DNA from: Chitinophaga pinensis
Lineage (GTDB): Bacteria; Bacteroidota; Bacteroidia; Chitinophagales; Chitinophagaceae
Assembly: GCA_945870985.1 (NCBI GenBank)
Contig: CAMBUH010000008.1
Coordinates: 1 to 34,444, forward strand
DNA length: 34,444 bases
Direction of reading: 5' to 3'
Shown here: positions 1 through 7,697 of the stretch, in pieces
Position numbering within the stretch: position 1 is the stretch's first letter
Layout: the number at the start of each line of letters is the position of its first letter
Notes under the pieces: model-generated
The model's input: the letters and a program-made list of their open reading frames with translations, nothing else
Databases searched by the model: none
Told to the model about the DNA's origin: nothing
Position numbers and translations under genes: made by a program

Positions 1-1
1 G

Positions 2-1633
2 CTATTTGCTGATGCGCCTAACGGGTCTACTACCAATGGTATGGCTTTGAGTAGCGATGAAAAAACTTTATACATTGCCAATGCGGATAATAATTGTCTA
101 GCAGTTTTTGATGTGCGCAAAAAAGGAGAGAGTAAAAGCAAGGGCTTTATTCCGGTTGGCTGGTATCCTACTAAGGTTGCGGTGGTTGGAAAGAAAATTT
201 TTGTGGCCAATGGCAAAGGTTTCCGCTCTATGGCAAATCCGTATGGCCCCAATCCATTTGGTAACAAACAGATTGTGTTGCACCACGAGGGCGATCTCAA
301 TAAGCCTCCAGGCTTGCAGTACATAGGTGGTTTATTTCAGGGAACGCTCAGCATCATCGATGCCCCTTCGTTAAAAACGATGGAAGCCTATACTGCTGCC
401 GTGTATAGAAATACTCCTTATTCCAAAGTAAAAGAATTGTTGGTGGCCGGAGAGCCTGGAAATCCTATTCCGATGAAAGTAGGGGATGCGAGTCCGATCA
501 AATATGTGTTTTACATCATTAAGGAAAACCGTACCTACGATCAGGTATTGGGAGATATAAAAGAAGGGAATGGAGATCCGCGGCTTGTTTTGTTTGGAGA
601 AAATATTACTCCCAATCAGCATGCACTTGCCAAGGAATTTGTGTTGCTGGATAATTTTTATGTGGATGGTGAAGTGAGTATGGATGGGCATAACTGGACG
701 ATGGGAGCCTATGCAACCGATTTTCTAGAAAAGAACTGGGTGAATAGTTATGGAGGCCGGGGTGGTTCTTATGATGGGGAAGGCAATAGACCGGTTGCAA
801 ATAACAAAGGCGGATTTATCTGGGATCATTGTAAAAAAGCAGGTGTGAGTTTCAGAACCTATGGCGAATTTGCCGATAATAATAAGCCCAACATTCCTGT
901 GTTAAAAGATCATATTTGTCCATACTTCAGAGGCTACGACAATTCTTTTCCTGATACGACCCGGTTTCAGCAATGGAGAAGGGAGTTTGATTCTCTTTTA
1001 GCACTAAATGCTGTTCCGCAGTTCAACAGTGTTCGCTTTGGCAATGATCATACGGAAGGATTACGGAAAGGTAGACCCACTCCGTATGCACATGTAGCGG
1101 ATAATGATTTGGCGGTTGGACTGTTTATTGAGCACTTGAGCAAAAGTAGCATCTGGAAAGAGTCGGCAGTATTTATTATTGAAGATGATGCACAAAATGG
1201 AGCTGATCATGTAGACGCGCATCGCAGCACTGCTTATGTGGCAGGCGGATTTGTGAAGCGTAATTTTGTTGATCATACTCCCTATTCTACCTCATCTATG
1301 TTGCGCACCATGGAATTGATTTTGGGTATTCCACCAATGTCGCAATACGATGCAGCTGCTACCCCAATGTGGCGTTGCTTTTCATCTCAGGCCAACACCA
1401 CTTCATTTACGGCACGCCCTGCAATGGTAAATTTGAAGGAGGTAAATACTGCTATGAATGAGTGGCAGCGCTTATCTGATAAAATGGATTTCGTAAAGGA
1501 AGATGCTGTTCCAGATCTGGAATTTAATCGGGTATTATGGCATGGTTTGAAAGGCGATCATGTTCCCTTTCCCGGACCTAAGCGCGCTGCTTTTTATAAG
1601 CCGGTGAAAAAAGTAGATAAGGACGGCGATTAA
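2..1633 (+). CDS. bifunctional YncE-like beta-propeller / alkaline phosphatase-phosphoesterase family protein (5'-truncated by window edge)
   Basis: The frame is open to the window edge upstream of the ATG at 41 (LFADAPNGSTTNGMALSSDEKTLYIANADNNCLAVFDV, a YncE-type propeller repeat). C-terminal half has phosphoesterase (PF04185-like) motifs YVFYIIKENRTYDQVLGD, LLDNFYVDGEVSMDGHNW and FIIEDDAQNGADHVDAHRS. Confidence 0.85.
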   Translation, partial: LFADAPNGSTTNGMALSSDEKTLYIANADNNCLAVFDVRKKGESKSKGFIPVGWYPTKVAVVGKKIFVANGKGFRSMANPYGPNPFGNKQIVLHHEGDLNKPPGLQYIGGLFQGTLSIIDAPSLKTMEAYTAAVYRNTPYSKVKELLVAGEPGNPIPMKVGDASPIKYVFYIIKENRTYDQVLGDIKEGNGDPRLVLFGENITPNQHALAKEFVLLDNFYVDGEVSMDGHNWTMGAYATDFLEKNWVNSYGGRGGSYDGEGNRPVANNKGGFIWDHCKKAGVSFRTYGEFADNNKPNIPVLKDHICPYFRGYDNSFPDTTRFQQWRREFDSLLALNAVPQFNSVRFGNDHTEGLRKGRPTPYAHVADNDLAVGLFIEHLSKSSIWKESAVFIIEDDAQNGADHVDAHRSTAYVAGGFVKRNFVDHTPYSTSSMLRTMELILGIPPMSQYDAAATPMWRCFSSQANTTSFTARPAMVNLKEVNTAMNEWQRLSDKMDFVKEDAVPDLEFNRVLWHGLKGDHVPFPGPKRAAFYKPVKKVDKDGD

Positions 1634-1643
1634 TCAGCGCTAA

Positions 1644-3959
1644 TTATCTTCCCGAAACGATAACAATTTTGGTAGCGAGCTTGTCGGTATTTTCATCGTC
1701 TCTGATTAATACCAAATAAACGCCGGAAGCTACTTTTTCGCCTTTATAATTAGTGCCATTCCAAACGGCTTGTCCGCCCTGTGAACGGGTTTGATATACC
1801 AATGTGCCATTCAGTTCGGTAATTTTTACTATCGCATTTTCTTTCATTCCCCGAATGGCAATGTTTCCGGTATAACTCGGTGGAACAGGATTCGGAAATA
1901 CCAGTACCTGTTGCGTTGCGGCAGCTGGTTCAGTAGCCGTACTTCTATAGCTGCATATACCCAAATCGGTAAGCACAAATACTTCCCCCGTTTCTGGTTG
2001 GATGCCTACTTGTAGCACATTATTAGACAAGAGTGGACTATTGCTCGCCGTAAATTGTTGGAGTACCTGTTCGCCGGTTTCAGACAATAGCCATAAACCA
2101 TTTTGTGTGCCAACCCATTTTCTGTTAGCTCCATCCACCGCCATACACTGAACATATTCGTCTTTAAACAGAAAGCCAAAAAAATTACCCTGTTTAACCA
2201 CTGGCAAGTAAGCGGCACAACCCGATGTGGTAAACACTTCGGAAGGGCAACGAATGATGGCGATGCCCTTGTCGGTTCCCACCCAAATTGAGCCTGTACG
2301 GTCTTTTACAATACTCAACACATTATTCGAAGGCAGATTCCCCTGATTGCTTCCCGTTGTATATTTCTTCCACTGATCATCATTGGTAGTTTCAATTTGA
2401 GCATATTTGTAACAGATGAGTCCATTGTTTTTAGGACTCACCATCCATACCTGATCGTTATCATCGCATACCAATGCACCGGAAGCCTGTTCGGTTAAGG
2501 GGAAGGGAACGCTGAATGCCTGCCACTTGCCGTCTGTTTTTCGAACGTGTAAATTAACCGGTGACCCGTAGTTGCTCACCCATAGCCTGCCATTCGCATC
2601 AAATGCCAGTCCGGATACCCGATAACTTCCGGGGTCGCCAATCGTTTCTTGTAAACTGCTGTTACCTTTTTTGTATAGGGTGAGTGCACCAGTGTTGGGA
2701 AAGTGTACGAGTCCCCCGCCAAAACTTCCTGCCCAAACACTTTGATCAGCGGGATCAATGGCTACGGTTATAAAATCCAATACCGAATCTAATGCGGGCG
2801 TATTAAAGTAACTGAGGGAATTCCATTGATCTGAATAAAAATAAACACCATTCCGGTTGTATTGATAATTCCAGGCACTATTGATGCTTCCGGCTGCCAA
2901 TACCATCTGTTTGCTGTTTCCTGCAATGGCGCCAGTGGCAATACCGGGTGGTCCATTCGGAATAAATCTTTCTAATCCATTGTTAAATGCAGCTAATCCT
3001 CCAAATTGATCAGCCACCCAAAGGGTATTATCTACCAGGGTAGCATCTCTGGGAAAGGAAATTACGCTTGCCTGGCTGGTGGTTTTTTCTATTACTCCGT
3101 TTACATTCAATTGCAATACCCTGGCTGCTCCAGCAGGAGAACGCTGGCAAACCAATAGTTTTCCCGTAGCACTGTTCAATCCGGTTATTGACCAATTTGC
3201 ATCTTTGTACAAGAGCTTCCAACTGCTGCCTGATTGAATCATCAGGCTGTCGTTTTTTAGAACTACCAATTGTCCATTCACCGCCAACACATTTAGTAAT
3301 GCGCCGCTGGATAATCCATTGGAGCCGCTGATGTTTTGCCAGTTAGCAAAATTAGAAGGGTTGGCATTGGTTACTTCTATTTGTTTTAGTCCTTCGTCGG
3401 TGGCTGCGTAAAAAAAGTTATTGAGTTGTGTAAATCCGCTCACGCTGGTTTGTATTCCGTTATTTCCGATTACCCAGGTATCTTTTATTTCGTATTTACG
3501 CAGATTCACTACTATAATGCCCAATCCTGTGCTGAGGTATCCCAGTCCATTAGAGCAGTATAGGTTTCGAATGATTTTATTGCCTGGAAAATTACTACGC
3601 AGAATGTCGCCTATATTTTTTGTACGGCCTTTTACATCTAGCACATCCAGGTTGCTGTTTTGATAGGCGATCAATAATTGTTCGGTGGCGGCATCCCAAC
3701 AAATTCCTGCAACACCCATATCGTTCAGGCTGTTTATTTTACTATAGGTTTCATATTCTTTGTTGGCGTCAATAGCAAAAACATGGGTTGCAGTGGAGGC
3801 ATATATTTTATCGCCCTTTACCACCTGTCGGGTATCGGAATAGTTTAGGTGATCGCGCCAGTAACCAATAGGAGGTATGGGGGATTGTGCTATGGATATT
3901 TTGCAATAGCCCAATACGATCAATAATACATATATAAACTGATGTGCTTTCAGAAGCAT
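1644..3959 (-). CDS. porZ: PorZ-like type IX secretion protein: beta-propeller (two-component-regulator-propeller type) with C-terminal T9SS sorting-like domain
   Basis: Signal peptide, N-terminal IGYWRDHLNYSDTRQVVKGDKIYASTATHVFAID, repeated propeller blades (SIWVGTDKGIAII, RKWVGTQNGLWLL), C-terminal VFPNPVPPSYTGNIAI...GVYLVLI...KIVIVSGR typical of T9SS CTDs. Confidence 0.7.
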   Translation of the reverse strand: MLLKAHQFIYVLLIVLGYCKISIAQSPIPPIGYWRDHLNYSDTRQVVKGDKIYASTATHVFAIDANKEYETYSKINSLNDMGVAGICWDAATEQLLIAYQNSNLDVLDVKGRTKNIGDILRSNFPGNKIIRNLYCSNGLGYLSTGLGIIVVNLRKYEIKDTWVIGNNGIQTSVSGFTQLNNFFYAATDEGLKQIEVTNANPSNFANWQNISGSNGLSSGALLNVLAVNGQLVVLKNDSLMIQSGSSWKLLYKDANWSITGLNSATGKLLVCQRSPAGAARVLQLNVNGVIEKTTSQASVISFPRDATLVDNTLWVADQFGGLAAFNNGLERFIPNGPPGIATGAIAGNSKQMVLAAGSINSAWNYQYNRNGVYFYSDQWNSLSYFNTPALDSVLDFITVAIDPADQSVWAGSFGGGLVHFPNTGALTLYKKGNSSLQETIGDPGSYRVSGLAFDANGRLWVSNYGSPVNLHVRKTDGKWQAFSVPFPLTEQASGALVCDDNDQVWMVSPKNNGLICYKYAQIETTNDDQWKKYTTGSNQGNLPSNNVLSIVKDRTGSIWVGTDKGIAIIRCPSEVFTTSGCAAYLPVVKQGNFFGFLFKDEYVQCMAVDGANRKWVGTQNGLWLLSETGEQVLQQFTASNSPLLSNNVLQVGIQPETGEVFVLTDLGICSYRSTATEPAAATQQVLVFPNPVPPSYTGNIAIRGMKENAIVKITELNGTLVYQTRSQGGQAVWNGTNYKGEKVASGVYLVLIRDDENTDKLATKIVIVSGR

Positions 3960-4027
3960 GATTTGAGCCTTAAAAGTACAAAGGATTTGGGTTAAACCCG
4001 TTTAGCTATAAGGTACAGCGAATAATG

Positions 4028-5224
4028 TTAACGGGTCGGATTATCTTTTACCGATCTGCCAATAGCGATTCTATTGACTACTCCCATTAACAGTATCAGC
4101 AGCAAAGCCGCTAAAAGGGTAAGGGGAGAAATCCAGGCCGAAACCCCGATTGTCTTTTTTTGTAGCCACCCAAATAGTAAATATTGCAGTATCGCCACCA
4201 ATCCCAGCGCAATCAAAACTATGAAAGCATTGGGGGGAAAGAATTTTTTCATCAAAAAGCCAATCATTTGCTGGGGAGATGCGCCCAGTTGAATCAGCAA
4301 GCGTATTTCATCTTGTTTGCTAACAATATTGAGTTGTATAAACAGAGAAAGTACCAATGCAGCAAAAACAAGCATCAGCAACCCCGACAATCCCGAAATG
4401 CCGGCAATCCAATTCACAATTTCTCTGTACTTGCTGAACCGTGTTTTTTCTTTGTCGGCCTGTAGTTGATTCTTTTCTAAAAACTGATTTAATACCGGGG
4501 AGGTAGCGTCATTGGTTTTTATTAGTATACGCGAGGGATTTCGTTTTTCTCCCTGTGCAAACCTTGCATTACACCACTGCATAAATTCCTGCGGCACCAA
4601 CATCGATTGAATGCGATCGCTGAATCCGGCTACTTTGCCTTTTAATACCACCTCGCCATTAGGCCCCTGGATGCGGATATTGAAAAATATCATTTTTACA
4701 ACTTCAGGAGTTAACTGGGGTAACTGTTGCGCTAAGGCAAACTGAAAATTATAAAGATCAAGATAAAGCGACGGAACAATAATGGGAACATATTCATCCT
4801 TTTCTTGCCAGGTCCAGTGCTCCGGTATCTCGTCGAGAAAATCGGAAGACACGGTTTCAAAACTTACATCAGTATAAAAAGGGAAACGATCACTATTACT
4901 GCTAAGCGATGCCTTAAAATATCCGGGTTGGATAATGCCAACAGCCGATACCTCGGGTAGTTTTTTCAGTGCTGCCAATTCTTCCTCGCGTAAACCACCT
5001 GAGTTAAGGTTGTTATTGTTGAGTTGCCGATTAATTACCAGGTACTGTGTGTTGGTGTCTTTATTTTGCTTTCCTTGTAACAACTCATTAAAATCTGCCT
5101 GCATTTGCACAGCAATGAGTAATAATAAGGCAGCTATTCCTAATCCCAGCGTTCCCATCCAGGCACGCAATCGCCCTTTTCGGCTGTGTAAGATTTTCCC
5201 CATTAACAGATGCAGTGCCTGCAT
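4028..5224 (-). CDS. FtsX/LolC-like ABC transporter permease
   Basis: N-terminal TM then large extracytoplasmic domain, then three C-terminal TM segments; downstream of an ABC ATPase on the same strand (8 bp gap). Confidence 0.8.
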   Translation of the reverse strand: MQALHLLMGKILHSRKGRLRAWMGTLGLGIAALLLLIAVQMQADFNELLQGKQNKDTNTQYLVINRQLNNNNLNSGGLREEELAALKKLPEVSAVGIIQPGYFKASLSSNSDRFPFYTDVSFETVSSDFLDEIPEHWTWQEKDEYVPIIVPSLYLDLYNFQFALAQQLPQLTPEVVKMIFFNIRIQGPNGEVVLKGKVAGFSDRIQSMLVPQEFMQWCNARFAQGEKRNPSRILIKTNDATSPVLNQFLEKNQLQADKEKTRFSKYREIVNWIAGISGLSGLLMLVFAALVLSLFIQLNIVSKQDEIRLLIQLGASPQQMIGFLMKKFFPPNAFIVLIALGLVAILQYLLFGWLQKKTIGVSAWISPLTLLAALLLILLMGVVNRIAIGRSVKDNPTR

Positions 5225-5232
5225 AAAATCGA

Positions 5233-5880
5233 TTATAGTTGAAAACTTTGGTGATAAGAAAAATGGTTGTCAGATTCGAGGTCTAACAAAATTAGTCCGG
5301 CTCCCCGTTGTGTAATAACGGATTGTATGAGTGTTATGGCTTGATGCTGATTCTTTTTATCTAGATGGCTAAAGGGCTCATCCAACAATAACCAGGCAAA
5401 GGGTTGAGCTAAAGCGCGAATGATGGAAGCCCTTTGTTGCTCTCCATAGCTGCAAATACCGGCTTGTGTGTTCAGTAGGTCGGCAATTCCCAACTGTTCG
5501 GCCATCCATTCTACGGTGTTTTCACCTATGTGCCGGGGGGCTAAATACGTTTTCAGTTCGATGTTTTCACGGATGGTAAGATGAGGAAATAACCGAAGGT
5601 CTTGAAAAACCACCCCCAACTGTTCTCTCCGCCAGATAGCCATTTCTGCCGGCGAGAAATTGGCCAGATTCTTGTCCTGTACAGATAGGGTTCCTGAATA
5701 ATCGGTGCGCAATCCGATTAAAAAATGGGCCAGGGTAGTTTTGCCTCTACCGCTGGCCGCAGTTATTTTTATGCATTCACCGGAGTGAAACGTTCGGTCG
5801 TTGCCCCAAATGTCCGAATCAACTGCTAGTTGTTTTTCCTGCAGTGGAATCGGGATAATTTGTTGAAGCCGAATTTGCAT
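5233..5880 (-). CDS. ABC transporter ATP-binding protein (LolD-like)
   Basis: Walker A-like AASGRGKTT, Q-loop VVFQDLRLFPHLT, signature-like CSYGEQQR, Walker B WLLLDEPFSHLD. Confidence 0.85.
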   Translation of the reverse strand: MQIRLQQIIPIPLQEKQLAVDSDIWGNDRTFHSGECIKITAASGRGKTTLAHFLIGLRTDYSGTLSVQDKNLANFSPAEMAIWRREQLGVVFQDLRLFPHLTIRENIELKTYLAPRHIGENTVEWMAEQLGIADLLNTQAGICSYGEQQRASIIRALAQPFAWLLLDEPFSHLDKKNQHQAITLIQSVITQRGAGLILLDLESDNHFSYHQSFQL

Positions 5881-5901
5881 GTATATCGTTAACTAAAGAG
5901 G

Positions 5902-7632
5902 TTACTTGTCCTTTTTCGGTTGTTCGGGAATGGGTAGTTCAGAAAAGTCTGAAAATGTATTTTCATTTTCTGCATTTATTTCTTTGGCAGCAGCGGATAA
6001 CAATCTAATCATGGAAATCAGACTATTGGTATTTGCTTGCTGCATAATTAATTCGGCCTGACCGTGAACGGTTTTACCATCGAAGTTATCTGAATTTACC
6101 ACCAGCTCTTTGCAAGTACCTGCTATTTGGTAGAGTAATCTGTTAGAACTGGATTTTGTACTATCGGGCACAAATCCATGAATGGTAGAGGCAATATTTA
6201 CGTAGAATAAAGTGGAGGAGGCGGTGTACTTACTCAAAGGTGCCTGCGTAAAGAAGCTGTTGGATTTTCCTGCGGATGCCAGGTAATTGTTATACAGGGC
6301 AGCGTTGGTGGCAATGAATAAATTTTTATCATCACCCAGCACAAAAAAGGACGAAACGCTATTTGCCGATCCGGGAAGATATTGATTCCCAATCTTTTTT
6401 AGCATGCCAGCTTTTACACCTAGGTCCATAATTTTTGTATAGCGCTTACTATCACCCACCGGTATACGCATCAATATATTCGCTAACGGTAAGCCTCTTT
6501 CTAAAGAAAGCTCATCTCTTTTCATCATTGGGTCGGGGGAGGAGAAATTCAAATCTGATACTACAACTGCCAGCTCCCCTTTAAATGCCTTGTAAATATC
6601 GTCCATCGACAGGCCGTTCTTGTTTAAGAAACTTTCAGCAAAGCTTTCTAACTCTACATGTTTTAAAATGCCGCCGATGATTTCCGGATTAAAGGATACC
6701 AGGGATACCAGATTTATATCTTTTGATGGATAATCTTTTACCAATGAAAAGTTTACAAGCGGTCCCGCATATTTGCTTAAAAGATTTCCCAACGCTGGAT
6801 TAACATAGGTATTAGATTGAACCCGTAGTTTTCCCTTTTCAAAATGCAGCGTGGCAGTGGTATAATTATTTTTTAAAAGTTCTTCCAGCTTTGGAGGATT
6901 AAAGGGAAGGTTTTTTAGCAAATTCAAAGAGCTGTTGCTGGAAGAAAAAATATATCCGTCGGCTTTTTCCCGAAACATTTGATTGAATACATCAACGGAA
7001 GCAAGTGACTGATTTGTTTTTTGTGAAAAAAACAAATCGGTTTCGGCTTTAGATTCTTTGGGGATATCTACAATCAAAGGTTTTTTAAAAATCATCTCTA
7101 TCGTGTCGAACACCGGAATGGAGGGGTGCGAGTAATGGGTAACTATACATACTTCTTTGTTCCAACTTACTTGTATATCGCCTGTTCCCTGAAGATAGTT
7201 ATAAGCTTTCTCTCTTTTAATTGCCTTGTTTTTAAATTCTTCCTGCCGCAGGAGGTATTTTTCCAGTTGTGTAACGTCTCCGAGTGTACCTAACATATTT
7301 ACAGAGGTAGAGGTACTTTTATCTGAAAAACTTTGTTGATTGGTAAACAGAAATATTTTTTCATTCCAGTTGATACCGGATTCATTTTTGCCTTCCGTCA
7401 TCATTTTTTTCATTTTTTGAGATGCGCTGTCGTTTCCGAAGGCAATGAAAATCAGTGAGTCGGTTGACATGCCCCCTTCTCTTAATTTTTGTTGAAGTGC
7501 AGTCATATCCAGCGTAAGTACGCTGGTAGCATCTTTAGGAATGTATGCGGCTTCTTTGGAAGATTTGTTAGCGCAGGAAGATAAAAATAGCAAGCAGGCA
7601 ATCAGTTGCCAATAGAAATTTGATTTTTTCAT
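5902..7632 (-). CDS. DUF4836 family lipoprotein
   Basis: Lipobox LLFLSSC followed by AYIPKDATSVLTLDMTALQQKL, typical of the DUF4836 N-terminus; 576 aa. Confidence 0.75.
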   Translation of the reverse strand: MKKSNFYWQLIACLLFLSSCANKSSKEAAYIPKDATSVLTLDMTALQQKLREGGMSTDSLIFIAFGNDSASQKMKKMMTEGKNESGINWNEKIFLFTNQQSFSDKSTSTSVNMLGTLGDVTQLEKYLLRQEEFKNKAIKREKAYNYLQGTGDIQVSWNKEVCIVTHYSHPSIPVFDTIEMIFKKPLIVDIPKESKAETDLFFSQKTNQSLASVDVFNQMFREKADGYIFSSSNSSLNLLKNLPFNPPKLEELLKNNYTTATLHFEKGKLRVQSNTYVNPALGNLLSKYAGPLVNFSLVKDYPSKDINLVSLVSFNPEIIGGILKHVELESFAESFLNKNGLSMDDIYKAFKGELAVVVSDLNFSSPDPMMKRDELSLERGLPLANILMRIPVGDSKRYTKIMDLGVKAGMLKKIGNQYLPGSANSVSSFFVLGDDKNLFIATNAALYNNYLASAGKSNSFFTQAPLSKYTASSTLFYVNIASTIHGFVPDSTKSSSNRLLYQIAGTCKELVVNSDNFDGKTVHGQAELIMQQANTNSLISMIRLLSAAAKEINAENENTFSDFSELPIPEQPKKDK

Positions 7633-7697
7633 GTGTGTAAGGATAATTGAATATAAATATAGTGGTTAGATATTCGGATTTTGCTGATTGTTGGATA

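Noticed and set aside
371-691. Antisense ORFs within the phosphoesterase gene (e.g. 371-691, 606-800)
   Set aside because: They lie opposite a well supported CDS and their translations show no domain or conserved composition.
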